DNA from: Alphaproteobacteria bacterium
Lineage (GTDB): Bacteria; Pseudomonadota; Alphaproteobacteria; UBA9219
Assembly (NCBI GenBank): GCA_026225415.1
Contig: JAMFSS010000004.1
Coordinates: 1-64,000, forward strand
Direction: 5' to 3'
Length of the DNA stretch: 64,000 nucleotides
Positions within the stretch are counted from its first letter, which is position 1. Every line of letters begins with the position of its first letter. Of this stretch, positions 25,906 through 36,404 are shown piece after piece. The translations under genes and the position numbers were made by a program. Below the pieces are notes generated by a model that made no database searches, was not told the DNA's origin, and saw only the letters and a list, made by a program, of their open reading frames with translations.

Positions 25906-26691
25906 ATGCGTTTCGCCTTTTTGCCCCTTTTGTTGCTTGTATTGGCGCCAAACCCCGTTTGGGCGCAATCGGTACTGGATAATCTGCCCGGTATGGATAA
26001 TGCCCCCGCATCTGATAATGCGGCTACAACCCCGCAACCGACACTGGCCAAACAGACCCCGACCACACTCACCAACGAAATCTGCACCGTGGCCGATGTT
26101 AATGCCGATGTAACGGCTGATAACGCCAATCATGCCCGTGACCAAGCATTAATGCAGGCCGAACGTGCAGGCTTGTCGCAACTGATGGGTAAACTGGGCG
26201 CGCCGGATAACACGGCAAAAATGAAGGACGATGATGTCGCGCTTCTGGTGCAAAGTTTTGAAGTACAAAGCGAAAAAACATCCGCCACCCGCTATATCGG
26301 GGTGTTTACGATACGATTTAAACCCAGCGCGGTTCAGAAAAAATTTGGCAAGGCCATTGCGGCATCTACCACCGCTGTGGCCGATGGCCTCGCACCCGAT
26401 AAACCCGATGCGGTAAAACCGCTGCCCACGGGGCCGGTGTCACATATAATGGTGGCAGTCCGCGCCGACTCGCTGCCCACATGGGGCAAAATTAAAACCC
26501 GCATTCAGGCGGCACAACCGGTTGTGATGGTCGAAGTATTGGATTTAGCGCGCGGCGTCAGCCATATCGATCTTAGCTATGGCGGCACATTGCCCGATCT
26601 CCAAAACGCACTGACCGATCAAGGTTTAGTTCTTCGCCAGAATAATATTGGAGTCTGGGAAATTTATGATGGAAGTATGACCGCACGATAG
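25906..26691 (+). CDS. DUF2066 exported protein
   Basis: 261 residues from ATG 25906, where a signal peptide begins ([21 protein letters not shown]); the frame opens at 25855. A Pro/Asn/Ala-rich linker (residues ~22-60) leads to DUF2066 sequence: [47 protein letters not shown] in short blocks, and a C-terminal half with [19 protein letters not shown]. The family is periplasmic and uncharacterised. In relatives the gene is followed by a DnaA-like hda; here a low-G+C ATPase gene on the opposite strand follows instead, so the usual neighbour has been displaced or lies elsewhere. Confidence 0.85.
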   Translation: MRFAFLPLLLLVLAPNPVWAQSVLDNLPGMDNAPASDNAATTPQPTLAKQTPTTLTNEICTVADVNADVTADNANHARDQALMQAERAGLSQLMGKLGAPDNTAKMKDDDVALLVQSFEVQSEKTSATRYIGVFTIRFKPSAVQKKFGKAIAASTTAVADGLAPDKPDAVKPLPTGPVSHIMVAVRADSLPTWGKIKTRIQAAQPVVMVEVLDLARGVSHIDLSYGGTLPDLQNALTDQGLVLRQNNIGVWEIYDGSMTAR

Positions 26692-26743
26692 TTGAGCTTA
26701 ATGTTTTTTCAGGCAATAACTAAAAGATGTGTTTGGGACATTT

Positions 26744-27934
26744 TTATTGCTTCCAATCATCGCCCGGCATAATTCTGTGCATAAATTCATCAAAAAGAGG
26801 AACCGTAAATGAAGTATCTCCGTGATTAGGACTCCAAATCATTCCCTTAGTTATAAGACTGCTTCGTGTAGGGCCCAGAGAGCTAACTTCGCGGTCTAGA
26901 GCAGTTGCAATGTCTCCTGATCTATGTGGACCAGCGCCTAGTTCGGCCATAGCGCGAAGATACTTCTTTTCTGCTGGGGTAAGTCGGTCAAATCTAACGC
27001 GGAAAAAGCTTTCATCTAATGCAGCAACCGCAATATCTGAGGCATTCTCAACATCGGCCTTCGTAATAGGAGAAGATATGGCAATATCCCAAGAGTGTTT
27101 CCCCCATTCTTGGACAAAATAAGGATAGCCGTGTGTTCGCGAGATAATACTGTCGAGGGCATCTTCAGTTATATCTACATTCTGTTCATGTGCAGGTTTT
27201 GATATAGCTAGCTTTACTGCCTCAGGAGATAGAGGGCCAATATTAGGAAAATTAAAAAGTCTTTCCGCATAAGACTTTGCTCGTCCCATGCGCCCTGTTA
27301 ATTGAGGTAACCCTGCGCCAATTAAAATAACAGGTAAACGCCTTTGTGAAGCTCGGTGCAATGCTGTGATAAGAGCGGCTAACTCTTCTTCTTGAACATA
27401 TTGCAGTTCATCTATGAAAATAGCGAGCGCTGTTTCTGCTTTTTGCGCTGCTATGCCTGCAGTTTCCAAGAGTGCTTGCAGATCATGTTCTAAATCCCCA
27501 TTGTCCGCTAGGCCAGCTTCTGGTTCGAAGTCAAAACCAACTTCAATATCTTGGTACTTCACTTTAAGAGATTTTGCGAAACCTGCTAAAGCCCGCAACC
27601 CTCGTTGAGCCCATTCTTTAGCTTTTTCATTTTTTGACAGAACGAGAAGCGCCAAGCGCAATTGAGGCGCTAAAATAGCTGGTAAGGAACGATCCTCAGG
27701 TGCTTCTATACGTAAGGTTTGAATGCCTGATGCTTCTGCGTCATCCCGCATTCGGTCTAAAAGAACTGTTTTCCCAACGCCACGAAGGCCAATCATCAAA
27801 ATACTTTTTGTTGGATAGCTTAGTCTGGTTCTCTCTAAGGCTATGCGTATAAATTCTCTTTGTTCATCACGTCCCGCGAGTTCCGGCGGCGGCGTCCCAG
27901 CACTAGGGGCAAAAGGGTTTCTAATAGGATCCAT
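26744..27934 (-). CDS. AAA/STAND-like ATPase (ORC1/Cdc6-like), low G+C, probably acquired
   Basis: 396 residues from ATG 27934 (MDPIRNPFAPSAG); an in-frame GTG at 27949 lies inside the -10 box, so it is unlikely. Visible: FxGR-like ELAGRDEQREFI, Walker A MIGLRGVGKTVLLDRM near residue 53, Walker B LAIFIDELQYV near 195, sensor-1-like PVILIGAGLPQL, then the winged-helix C-terminus (LTPAEKKYLRAMAEL, RSSLITKGMI). This is the layout of the ATP-binding ORC/Cdc6-like proteins often carried by mobile or accessory loci. A 60-base sample (27361-27420) has 22 G+C, far below the flanks. No partner gene is beside it; function unknown. Confidence 0.8.
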   Translation of the reverse strand: MDPIRNPFAPSAGTPPPELAGRDEQREFIRIALERTRLSYPTKSILMIGLRGVGKTVLLDRMRDDAEASGIQTLRIEAPEDRSLPAILAPQLRLALLVLSKNEKAKEWAQRGLRALAGFAKSLKVKYQDIEVGFDFEPEAGLADNGDLEHDLQALLETAGIAAQKAETALAIFIDELQYVQEEELAALITALHRASQRRLPVILIGAGLPQLTGRMGRAKSYAERLFNFPNIGPLSPEAVKLAISKPAHEQNVDITEDALDSIISRTHGYPYFVQEWGKHSWDIAISSPITKADVENASDIAVAALDESFFRVRFDRLTPAEKKYLRAMAELGAGPHRSGDIATALDREVSSLGPTRSSLITKGMIWSPNHGDTSFTVPLFDEFMHRIMPGDDWKQ

Positions 27935-27940
27935 ACATTT

Positions 27941-27968
27941 ATTATACACATATTATCTATATTATCAA
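27941..27968 (-). promoter_or_regulatory. Promoter of the ATPase gene, apparently leaderless
   Basis: On the minus strand TTGATA (27968-27963), 16 bases, then TATAAT (27946-27941). A start site about 7 bases past the -10 falls on the A of ATG 27934, and no ribosome-binding site precedes that codon. Confidence 0.6.
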
Positions 27969-28015
27969 TAGTTTATAACTTGCATAATTTTTATATAATT
28001 GAAGGGATTTATTAG

Positions 28016-29356
28016 TTAAACCGCTGCTCTCACCGCATCGCAAATATCATTAACCAGCTGCTGAACCAACGCGCCGTCATCGCCCTCGGCCATTACGCGC
28101 ACCAACGGTTCTGTGCCCGATTTGCGAATAACAAACCGACCGCCGCTGCCCAATTTGGCTTCCGACTTCGCAATTACATCGCGCACTGCGGCCAATTCCA
28201 AAACACTGCCGGGGGCTTTCACATTCTGTAAAATCTGCGGCACCGGTTTAAACACCGAACAAACTTCGCTCGCCTTGCGCCCGCTTTCGCGGATCACCGA
28301 CAACACTTGCAGCGCCGCAATCAACCCGTCGCCGGTGGTGCAATAATCGCTTAATACAATATGACCCGATTGCTCGCCGCCGACATTGCACCCCTGTTCG
28401 CGCATCGCCTCTACAACATAACGGTCGCCCACCGGCGTGCGGATAAGCTTGATATTATTCTGCCCCAAATAACGTTCCATGCCCAAATTTGACATCACGG
28501 TCGCAACCAAAGCATTACCGCGCAGCTTGCCCGACTTTGCCCATGATTGCGCGACCAAAGCCATCAATTGATCGCCGTCAATTTTTTTGCCTTTTTCATC
28601 GGCCATAATCAAACGGTCGGCATCGCCGTCTAATGCAATGCCGATATCGGCCTGATGCAGTAATACTGTCTCCTGCATCAGATGCGGATAGGTGGCACCA
28701 CAACGCGTGTTGATGTTGCGGCCATTGGGGTTGACGGCCACGGGGATAACCTCCGCGCCCAATTCCCACAATACTGTGGGCGCAACCTTATACGCCGCGC
28801 CGTTGGCGCAATCGACGACAACGCGCAACCCTTCCAGATTGCTTCCGCTCGGGTATGTCGCCTTGGCATATTCCACATAACGACCGATGGAATCCTCCAA
28901 CCGGCTGGCGCGACCCAATTCATCCGCGGGCGCATGATCATCGGCCCAATCGCCATCCATCCGCGCTTCGATCTGCAATTCCAATTCGTCCGATAATTTA
29001 TTGCCGTCGGGGCCGAACAATTTAATGCCGTTATCCTGATACGGATTATGCGACGCCGAAATCATCACGCCCATATCGGCACGCAGGCTTTTGGTCAACA
29101 TGGCGACTGCGGGCGTGGGCAATGGCCCCAACAAAATCACATCCATCCCCTTGGCGACAAAACCGGCGGTTAAGGCCGGTTCGATCATGTACCCCGAAAG
29201 CCGCGTATCCTTGCCAATCACCACGCGATGGCGGTGGTCGCCGCGCTTAAACAAGCCGGCGGCGGCCATGGCCACGCGCATGGATGTTTCCGCCGTCATC
29301 GGTTCGGTGTTGGCGCGGCCACGGATGCCGTCGGTGCCGAAATATTTGCGTGTCAT
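28016..29356 (-). CDS. glmM: Phosphoglucosamine mutase GlmM
   Basis: 446 residues. GlmM converts glucosamine 6-phosphate to glucosamine 1-phosphate for UDP-GlcNAc, feeding peptidoglycan and LPS. Motifs are [11 protein letters not shown] at the start, the phosphoserine loop [17 protein letters not shown] near residue 100, the metal loop [10 protein letters not shown] near 245, and the phosphate-binding [12 protein letters not shown] near the C-terminus. The start overlaps the stop of the upstream membrane glycosyltransferase by four bases, so it is the last gene of the leuS-lptE-GT-glmM operon. The usual glmM neighbours (ftsH, folP) are absent. Confidence 0.97.
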   Translation of the reverse strand: MTRKYFGTDGIRGRANTEPMTAETSMRVAMAAAGLFKRGDHRHRVVIGKDTRLSGYMIEPALTAGFVAKGMDVILLGPLPTPAVAMLTKSLRADMGVMISASHNPYQDNGIKLFGPDGNKLSDELELQIEARMDGDWADDHAPADELGRASRLEDSIGRYVEYAKATYPSGSNLEGLRVVVDCANGAAYKVAPTVLWELGAEVIPVAVNPNGRNINTRCGATYPHLMQETVLLHQADIGIALDGDADRLIMADEKGKKIDGDQLMALVAQSWAKSGKLRGNALVATVMSNLGMERYLGQNNIKLIRTPVGDRYVVEAMREQGCNVGGEQSGHIVLSDYCTTGDGLIAALQVLSVIRESGRKASEVCSVFKPVPQILQNVKAPGSVLELAAVRDVIAKSEAKLGSGGRFVIRKSGTEPLVRVMAEGDDGALVQQLVNDICDAVRAAV

Positions 29357-31302
29357 TTGTCGCCTGCAACAGGTTGAATACGATAGATAAGGTAATCGGA
29401 TGGCACAGGAATCTCAATCTTTTTGAGCCATACGGGGATTTGCCCGCGAATAAGCCGTTGAATGAGGGGCTGTCGGGCATCCCGATTGGCGAAATGCAAC
29501 ATCCCGTCTTCGCCTGTCGCCAGATGGGTATGCCCGGGCGCGTAATAATCCGCGCCCAAATACATCAAGGGCGGAATACGGCACACCAACACAATATCGG
29601 CGCGGGATTGCACCGCGGCGCGGTGGGCTTCGTTATCATCCATGGCATGGAAAAACGCGAAAGCCGTGGCATTGCCTGCCACATCGAAATTGCCCGCGAT
29701 AACATTATGCCGTGTCGCGAACAAAATTTGTGGCCCCGTATCGCTGCTGTTCAAGATTGTCAAAGGCTTGGCACCCAACCCGTCTGTTTCATTTAAAAAC
29801 GGAATAATCGGCTCCAACGGACATTGCGCGATGCCGCGCGCCGCCGGAAACAACATGACATCGGGATAAAGCGGCGTAGCGTGAATAAGTGCCGGTATAA
29901 AAATAACCGGCAGAAAACCAAGGCAAAGAAAAACCCCCACTTCCGCATAATGCAAAGACCGGTCGCGCAGGCGTGATTTTAATTGATCCCAACATGCGCA
30001 CAGTAACGCGGTCAAAGGCGCGACAGAAAAAATTTCCATAAAAATACCCACGCGCATCTGCCAAAAAACTGTCAGACAAAACGCGGCAAACAGAAAAATA
30101 AACTGCGCCACCCACATCAACCGCTTGGCGTCACGGGCATGCCGCGCTTTCCACAAACAAACGCCAAGCGCCAGAAGGGGCAACAACAAAAGCCGCAGAA
30201 AACACAACATAGCCGGCACAAAACTGGCGGGCATAAAATAATTGATATGCAGCCCACGCACCAAAGGCATCGCCTCGCCAATATTGTCCAACGCGGTCGT
30301 GGCATCGAAATTATCGTAATCGGTAAAAGGGCCATTAAGGGCAGACGGCACCACCGCAAAAAACACAATCAACGCCGTCAAACCCAGCAATTTATAAAAA
30401 ACCAAACGGATATATTTGTTGTCGGTAAAACGCGACAGAAAATATCCGGCAACCAAAACCCCGCCGCTCAACGCCGCGAAAATCACATAGGCGGGCGAAA
30501 ACCACGACAAGGCAAGCCGGGGGGCGCGGCTGGACAATTCCGACACAGGCAAGGCAATCGGCACAAGTGCGGCGGTAAAAACCGGCAACGCCACACCAAA
30601 AACCGCGGCATGATGCTGCACACCCTCACCCAACCACGCGGCCGCAATCGCAAGACACGCCACAAACAAAATCGCCCACGGCAACGCCTCCGCGCCTATC
30701 CAAAACCCACCGGCGAAGCACAATGCCGATGCCACGGCAAAAAACACGCCGCGCTTTTGCATGATGATGTTGGACAGGCTGATCAACCCAAATAATGCAA
30801 TAATTGTCTGCGCGCCGTGATGGTCAACCCGTCCGGGCGTAAAATTAAACGCCAGTAAAGGCATAAACAAAAACAAAACACACGCGATGTTGGCGCGATC
30901 GGCACCCACCGCCAAACGCGCCATGCGCGGCAACACATAAAACAGAACGCCCAACCAAACCAAAGGCACAATAAAAGACGCTATCATCAACGCATCTGTC
31001 ACGCCAAATGCGGAAATAAACGGCAACGCCACCGCTGCAATCGGCATATCGATCAACCGCGACCAATGCACGATTGTGTCGGCGCCCATGCGCGGCACCG
31101 CAAGATCATACCAACTTTGTCCACCCAACCACGCCGAAACCTGTTGAAGGCGCATATAATCGTCGGGGTCGGCCAGATGATGCGTGAAAAACGGGCTTTG
31201 CGGATGCAGCGCAAAACACAAAACAAAGAAAGCAAAAACAAAAGCGGGTAAGCCGCGATAGGGACGGGCAAAGATAAAATTTCTGAAAGAAACGCGGCTC
31301 AC
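29353..31302 (-). CDS. STT3-like multi-pass GT-C glycosyltransferase
   Basis: 649 residues with about 11-12 hydrophobic segments in the first ~470 and a soluble C-terminal domain. The first large extracytoplasmic loop has [17 protein letters not shown] and then [10 protein letters not shown], and further on [10 protein letters not shown]. Acidic pairs in the first loop plus a later WSR/DHH pattern are typical of GT-C enzymes related to oligosaccharyltransferase STT3/AglB/PglB. The C-terminal domain contains [18 protein letters not shown], in place of an evident WWDxG motif. It probably transfers a lipid-linked sugar or glycan to an envelope acceptor. It overlaps both lptE and glmM by four bases, so it belongs to their operon. 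Substrate is unknown. Confidence 0.7.
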   Translation of the reverse strand: MSRVSFRNFIFARPYRGLPAFVFAFFVLCFALHPQSPFFTHHLADPDDYMRLQQVSAWLGGQSWYDLAVPRMGADTIVHWSRLIDMPIAAVALPFISAFGVTDALMIASFIVPLVWLGVLFYVLPRMARLAVGADRANIACVLFLFMPLLAFNFTPGRVDHHGAQTIIALFGLISLSNIIMQKRGVFFAVASALCFAGGFWIGAEALPWAILFVACLAIAAAWLGEGVQHHAAVFGVALPVFTAALVPIALPVSELSSRAPRLALSWFSPAYVIFAALSGGVLVAGYFLSRFTDNKYIRLVFYKLLGLTALIVFFAVVPSALNGPFTDYDNFDATTALDNIGEAMPLVRGLHINYFMPASFVPAMLCFLRLLLLPLLALGVCLWKARHARDAKRLMWVAQFIFLFAAFCLTVFWQMRVGIFMEIFSVAPLTALLCACWDQLKSRLRDRSLHYAEVGVFLCLGFLPVIFIPALIHATPLYPDVMLFPAARGIAQCPLEPIIPFLNETDGLGAKPLTILNSSDTGPQILFATRHNVIAGNFDVAGNATAFAFFHAMDDNEAHRAAVQSRADIVLVCRIPPLMYLGADYYAPGHTHLATGEDGMLHFANRDARQPLIQRLIRGQIPVWLKKIEIPVPSDYLIYRIQPVAGDK

Positions 31303-31805
31303 TTGCGCTCGGAAAAATAAAGGCTGACGCGGTTGGTGATCTGCTCGCTGATCTCATGCAAGGTGCGTTCATGCGCGCTCTGCCGCGCCGCGACCGAACC
31401 GTAAATCTGGTCAAGCAAATCAAAGCTGGCAACGCTATGCGCATGGCCGCGCAGCATTTCGTTGCCTGCCGCGTCGGTCAAAATATATTCTCCTGTCATA
31501 TCCAACTGCGCCCGCGTCGCGGTGGCGTTGGCCAGAATGCCCAAACTCGCCTCGGTGGATGTGATTTTGACCCTCAATTTATAGGCGGGCGTCACAGGCC
31601 TGTTCTTGCCATACATCCGGTCGATCAAATCATTGCGCAAAACCTGCCCGTCGCGGTCGGCGATATTCTCGACAGAAATATTGTTTAATTGATCGGCAAC
31701 CGGCGATCCATCTTCGGCCTGATGCGAACCATAAACGGGCGAAAAACCGCAAGCCGTCAACACTAGTAAATACGGTATAATCAGGATGGCGTTGGGGTTT
31801 TTCAT
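31299..31805 (-). CDS. lptE: LPS-assembly lipoprotein LptE
   Basis: 168 residues. The N-terminus is a lipoprotein signal ([19 protein letters not shown]) with lipobox LTAC and then the GFxPVYG block typical of alphaproteobacterial LptE. LptE plugs the LptD beta-barrel and helps place LPS in the outer leaflet. Later strands include YKLRVKITS and [16 protein letters not shown], and a C-terminal helix ([10 protein letters not shown]). It overlaps leuS and the GT-C gene by four bases each; leuS-lptE is a conserved pairing. Confidence 0.88.
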   Translation of the reverse strand: MKNPNAILIIPYLLVLTACGFSPVYGSHQAEDGSPVADQLNNISVENIADRDGQVLRNDLIDRMYGKNRPVTPAYKLRVKITSTEASLGILANATATRAQLDMTGEYILTDAAGNEMLRGHAHSVASFDLLDQIYGSVAARQSAHERTLHEISEQITNRVSLYFSERK

Positions 31806-34408
31806 GCTACAATGCTGACTATCTTGTTTGCGACATATATAACTTTTTTAGTTGGCTTGTTATCAAGAGCACGTTTGACCGCATCGTTATCCAATGCCCA
31901 AGACTTAACTTCCTCTTCAGGCATATCGATTGGTATTTCGATTGTTGCTCGGAGTTTTCCGTTGACCTGTATTGCAATTTTTGCCGTGTTTTTGACGAGT
32001 AACTCGAGATCAGCTATTGGCCATTTTTCTTCGACCAAAAGTATCTGATGCCCAAGTGCTTTCCACATTTCCTCGGTTACGTGCGGCAACATAGGAGCGA
32101 TTAGGCGAGTTAATGTCTCCACGCCTTCTCTGAGTGCCCAAGCCTCAGCCCCTTGTTCTTGAAGGAGGTGAGATCGTTTTTCTGGATGTTTTGTAAAAAA
32201 GTAGGAATGGAATTTTTCTAACTCATTAGACAATTCGCGTATTTTGGCAACTGCAACGTTAAATGCAAAACGTTCATAAGCCTCTGAAACACTGCAAATT
32301 GTCTGATGTGTGATTTGCCTTAGTTCTTTTGCTGGAAGGGTAATTTGAGGCATCTGAGAAGGGCATTTTATACTAGATATATCTTCTGCAATCTTCCACA
32401 ACCGGTTAATGTAACGCCACGCGCCATCCACGCCGCTGTCGGTCCATTCCAGATCGCGCTCGGGCGGGCTGTCGGACAACATAAACAAACGCGCGGTATC
32501 CGCGCCATAGCCGGAAATAATTTTGCCCGGATCGACCACATTGCATTTCGACTTGCTCATCTTGTCGCCGCGAAAAACTTTCACCGGCGTCTGGTCGTCC
32601 AATTTCACCGCGCTGCCATCGGGATTTTTCTGCACCTGTTCGGGATACAACCAAACCCCGTCGACGGATTTATAGGATTCGTGACACACCATGCCTTGCG
32701 TAAACAATCCGGCAAAGGGTTCCTTGACGCCTACATGCCCCGTCTGCTGCATGGCGCGTGTGAAAAAACGCGCATACAACAAATGCAAAATGGCATGTTC
32801 AACGCCGCCCACATATTGATCGACCGGTAACCAATAATCGGCAGCTTTGCGGTCAACCGGTTGGCTGTCGTCTTGCGCCGAACAATAACGCGCAAAATAC
32901 CAGCTTGAATCCACAAACGTATCGCACGTATCCGTTTCGCGCCGCGCGGGTTTGCCGCAAGTAGGACACACCACATTCTTCCATGTCGGATGCAAATCCA
33001 ACGGATTGCCCGGCTTGTCGAATGTCACATCTTCCGGCAACACTACCGGCAAATCGGATGCGGGCACAGGCACCGCGCCGCATGTGTCGCAATGAATAAT
33101 GGGGATGGGGCACCCCCAATAACGTTGGCGGCTAATACCCCAATCGCGCAAACGGAATTGCGTCACGCTTTCGCCCGCATTACGTTTTTCAATTTCGGCG
33201 ATGGCTTTCTTTTTCGCGTCTTCGATATTCAACCCGTCAAGAAAATGCGAATTGAAAATCACGCCATCATCGGTAAAGGCGGTATCGCCAATGGCAAAAC
33301 CGGCGGCGTCCGTATCGGGCGGCAACACAACAGGTTTGACCGGCAATTTGTATTTACGCGCGAAATCCAGATCGCGTTGATCATGCGCAGGGCAACCAAA
33401 CACCGCGCCGGTGCCATACTCCATCAAAACAAAATTGGCGACGTAAACGGGCAAGTGCCAATCGGCATCGAACACATGCGCGACTTTCAACCCGGTGTCA
33501 TAACCCTGCTTTTCGGCAGTCTCGACCGCAACTTCCGATGTGCCGGTGCGGTTACATTCCGCGATAAATGCCGCCAGCTTGGCGTCATTTTTGGCCAACT
33601 CCAAAGCCACAGGATGATTGGCCGAAATCGCCACAAACGAAGCGCCAAACAAAGTATCGGGCCGCGTCGTAAAAACTTCGATAGAATCTTTCCTGTCGGT
33701 CAGCGCAAATTTTACCCGCGCGCCCTGCGATTTCCCAATCCAGTTCTCCTGCATCAAACGCACTTTTTCCGGCCAACGGTCAAGCGTGCCCAGCGACGCC
33801 AGCAAATCTTCGGAAAATTCCGTGATCTTCAAAAACCATTGCGACAATTTGCGTTTTTCGACCGTGGCGCCCGAACGCCAACCGCGCCCATCGATAACCT
33901 GTTCATTGGCCAAAACCGTATGATCAACCGGATCCCAATTGACCCAAGACTCTTTACGATAAGCCAATCCGGCTTTCAAAAAATCCAGAAACAGTCTTTG
34001 CTGATGCTTGTAATAAGACGGATCGCAAGTGGTCACCTCGCGCGACCAGTCAATCGCCAAACCCATGCTTTTCAATTCACCGCGCATCGTGTCGATATTC
34101 TCATGCGTCCATTTGGATGGATGCACGCCACGGTCACGCGCCGCGTTTTCCGCCGGCAAACCAAAGGCATCCCACCCCATCGGGTGCAGCACGTTAAAAC
34201 CCTGCGCACGTTTGTAACGGGCGACCACATCCGACAATGTATAATTGCGCACATGCCCCACATGGATACGCCCCGAAGGATACGGGAACATCGACATCAC
34301 GAAATATTTGGGTCGCGCCGCATCTTCGGTCGCTTTGAAACATTGCTTCTGCTCCCACAGGCTCTGCCATTTGCGTTCGGTTTCTTGCGGATTGTAGCGG
34401 GTCGTCAT
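31802..34408 (-). CDS. leuS: Leucyl-tRNA synthetase LeuS
   Basis: 868 residues, full length. Class I synthetase that charges tRNA-Leu and edits mischarged amino acids. HIGH-type motif [15 protein letters not shown] near residue 43, editing domain (residues ~220-420, with [13 protein letters not shown]), zinc-like [15 protein letters not shown] motif [10 protein letters not shown] near 620, anticodon-binding helices and a C-terminal domain ([13 protein letters not shown]). From about base 32395 down to the stop, the last ~195 codons, G+C and codon choice change sharply (26 of 60 G+C at 31861-31920 against 38 of 60 at 33061-33120). The frame is intact. First gene of the leuS-lptE-GT-glmM operon. 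Confidence 0.97.
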   Translation of the reverse strand: MTTRYNPQETERKWQSLWEQKQCFKATEDAARPKYFVMSMFPYPSGRIHVGHVRNYTLSDVVARYKRAQGFNVLHPMGWDAFGLPAENAARDRGVHPSKWTHENIDTMRGELKSMGLAIDWSREVTTCDPSYYKHQQRLFLDFLKAGLAYRKESWVNWDPVDHTVLANEQVIDGRGWRSGATVEKRKLSQWFLKITEFSEDLLASLGTLDRWPEKVRLMQENWIGKSQGARVKFALTDRKDSIEVFTTRPDTLFGASFVAISANHPVALELAKNDAKLAAFIAECNRTGTSEVAVETAEKQGYDTGLKVAHVFDADWHLPVYVANFVLMEYGTGAVFGCPAHDQRDLDFARKYKLPVKPVVLPPDTDAAGFAIGDTAFTDDGVIFNSHFLDGLNIEDAKKKAIAEIEKRNAGESVTQFRLRDWGISRQRYWGCPIPIIHCDTCGAVPVPASDLPVVLPEDVTFDKPGNPLDLHPTWKNVVCPTCGKPARRETDTCDTFVDSSWYFARYCSAQDDSQPVDRKAADYWLPVDQYVGGVEHAILHLLYARFFTRAMQQTGHVGVKEPFAGLFTQGMVCHESYKSVDGVWLYPEQVQKNPDGSAVKLDDQTPVKVFRGDKMSKSKCNVVDPGKIISGYGADTARLFMLSDSPPERDLEWTDSGVDGAWRYINRLWKIAEDISSIKCPSQMPQITLPAKELRQITHQTICSVSEAYERFAFNVAVAKIRELSNELEKFHSYFFTKHPEKRSHLLQEQGAEAWALREGVETLTRLIAPMLPHVTEEMWKALGHQILLVEEKWPIADLELLVKNTAKIAIQVNGKLRATIEIPIDMPEEEVKSWALDNDAVKRALDNKPTKKVIYVANKIVSIVA

Positions 34409-34431
34409 ACTGAAACTGCCTGATAAGATGT

Positions 34432-34462
34432 AAGGGCTGATAAAAACCTTTTTATTGCCCTA
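34432..34462. repeat. Hairpin between leuS and the TPR-GT gene
   Basis: GGGC ... ATAAAAA-CC-TTTTTAT ... GCCC forms a stem-loop in the 97-base gap between the divergent genes. It may be an operator or leader structure for either; its AT core makes it unlike a terminator. Confidence 0.35.
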
Positions 34463-34505
34463 TATCAAGGGTATTAAGTGATGCACCTTACTTGTCGGCT
34501 AAAAC

Positions 34506-36404
34506 ATGCCCCAACCCGCTCAACTGTTTGAAACCGCCACCACCCATCATCAGGCCGGAAGGCTGGACGACGCGGAAAAGGCGTATCTGGCATTGCTGCG
34601 CCTTAACGCATCGCATGGCGACGGGCTGCGCCTTCTGGGCGGCCTTTATTTGCAAAAACGCCAATGGAATGATGCGATAACCCATCTGGAAAAGGCCGCG
34701 CGTCTTTTACCGCGCGACGGTGAAACCCTCACCAATCTTGGCATAGGCTTGCGCGGCGCAGGCCGCATCACCGAAGCCCTCGATGCGTATAACCGCGCCC
34801 TCGTCGCGTCGCCCGATTATTTGTCGGCGCTTATCAACTTAGGCAATCTTTATTACGAAACGGGACGCGTGCCCGATGCGCTTGTGTCCTTCGGGCGCGT
34901 TTTGCAACTGACACCCAACAACCCTGCCGCGCATTTCAACTATGCCAATGCGTTGCTGTCCTCCGGCAAAATGCATGATGCTATCGGACGTTATGAACAT
35001 GCGCTTAAACTCAAACCCGATTATTGTGATGCGATGATCAATCTGGGTATGGCGCTGACCCATGCGGGCAAAGGTGATCAGGGTAAACAATGGCTTGGTA
35101 TCGCCCGCACCTGGTTCGACAAAGCGTTGTCAAGCGATCCGCATAATGTCACGGCGATGAACAACATCGCCAATGTCCTGCGGCAACAAGGCAAGCCCGA
35201 AGAAGCGATTGCGTTTTACACACGCGCCTTGGAAATCCGCCCCGATTACGCCGAAGCCGCCATCAACCGCGCCACTAGCCTGCGCGATCTTAATCGCCTG
35301 GACGAGGCCATGGCCAGCTGCCGTCAGGCGTTGCAGTTCAAGCCCCATTCAGCCGAAGCCCGCGTCAATCTGGGCGCGATGTTGCAAGACACGATGCGCC
35401 ACGCCGAAGCCATTCAGGTTTTTACCGAAGCGTTGGAAATCAAACCGTCTTTGCTTGATGCGCGGTGGAATAAATCCCTGTCACTGTTGGCATTGGGGGC
35501 GTATCGCGAAGGCTGGGCCTTGCACGAAACCGGCCTCGGCGTCGCGCATATGCGCGGCGAATATCCCTCGCCCGAACGCCGCTGGAACGGCGATGATCTG
35601 GGCGATAAACGATTGATGATATGGGCGGAGCAAGGCTTGGGCGACACGCTGCAATTCATCCGCTATGCCGAAATGTGCAAGGCGCGATGCGGTAAATTAA
35701 TCTTGGTCTGCCCGCGTCCTTTGCGCGCGTTGCTGGCCAATATAAAATATATCGATGAACTGCCGGAAACAATCGAAGAAAAAGATTTTGATGTGCATGT
35801 GCCGATGATGAGTCTTCCGTACATTTTCCAAACGCTGGTTGAAACCATACCGGCGAATATTCCGTATTTAAGTATCAGCGACGACAAACGCGCCGCATGG
35901 GCAGATAAAATTCCATTGGCTACAGGATTAAAAGTTGGTTTGGTGTGGGCGGGCAATCCGCGCGAAAATCAAATCAATGCCAACATGGCCGACCGCCGCC
36001 GCAGCATGGGTTTGGAAATGCTGCGCCCGCTGTTCGATGTCAAAAACGTGCAATTCTATAATCTGCAAATGGGCGCCAAATCCGCGCAAATTGACGAATG
36101 CGGCTTACGCGACCGCTTCATCGATCTGATGGGGACTGTGAAAGATTTCGAAGACACCGGCGCGATTATCGAAAAATTGGATTTAATTATTTCAGTCGAT
36201 ACATCGGTGGTGCATCTGGCGGGCGGCATGGGCAAACCGGTCTGGGTGTTGTCGCGTTTTGATGCGTGCTGGCGCTGGCTGCAAAACCGCGCCATCAGCC
36301 CGTGGTATCCAACCGCGCGCATCTTTGGCCAAAAAACCCACGGCGAATGGGGCGCGGTGGTGGAAACTGTTCGCGCAGAACTTGAAAAACTATCGCTTAA
36401 TTAA
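34506..36404 (+). CDS. TPR-repeat glycosyltransferase
   Basis: 632 residues. Residues ~1-320 consist of eight or nine TPR units (e.g. ETLTNLGIGLRGAGRITEAL, SALINLGNLYYETGRVPDAL), with consensus Gly-8/Ala-20/Pro-32 positions. Residues ~345-632 form a GT-B-like domain: LMIWAEQGLGDTLQFIRYA, LVWAGNP, and LIISVDTSVVHLAGGMGKPVWVL, which follow the GT9/heptosyltransferase-like pattern fused to TPRs in bacterial O-linked transferases. No signal peptide, so cytoplasmic. It is the only plus-strand gene between the DUF3576 and leuS genes and seems inserted in an otherwise conserved DUF3576-leuS-lptE order. The acceptor, perhaps a flagellin or envelope protein, is unknown. Confidence 0.82.
   Translation: MPQPAQLFETATTHHQAGRLDDAEKAYLALLRLNASHGDGLRLLGGLYLQKRQWNDAITHLEKAARLLPRDGETLTNLGIGLRGAGRITEALDAYNRALVASPDYLSALINLGNLYYETGRVPDALVSFGRVLQLTPNNPAAHFNYANALLSSGKMHDAIGRYEHALKLKPDYCDAMINLGMALTHAGKGDQGKQWLGIARTWFDKALSSDPHNVTAMNNIANVLRQQGKPEEAIAFYTRALEIRPDYAEAAINRATSLRDLNRLDEAMASCRQALQFKPHSAEARVNLGAMLQDTMRHAEAIQVFTEALEIKPSLLDARWNKSLSLLALGAYREGWALHETGLGVAHMRGEYPSPERRWNGDDLGDKRLMIWAEQGLGDTLQFIRYAEMCKARCGKLILVCPRPLRALLANIKYIDELPETIEEKDFDVHVPMMSLPYIFQTLVETIPANIPYLSISDDKRAAWADKIPLATGLKVGLVWAGNPRENQINANMADRRRSMGLEMLRPLFDVKNVQFYNLQMGAKSAQIDECGLRDRFIDLMGTVKDFEDTGAIIEKLDLIISVDTSVVHLAGGMGKPVWVLSRFDACWRWLQNRAISPWYPTARIFGQKTHGEWGAVVETVRAELEKLSLN

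Noticed and set aside
25770-26129. 120-codon N-terminal extension of purM
   Set aside because: Frame is open but overlaps the DUF2066 gene, and PurM similarity begins at the ATG at 25769.
32990-34423. Antisense frame of 477 codons opposite leuS
   Set aside because: Complete shadow of a well-supported gene, with composition of a translated complement and no domain pattern.
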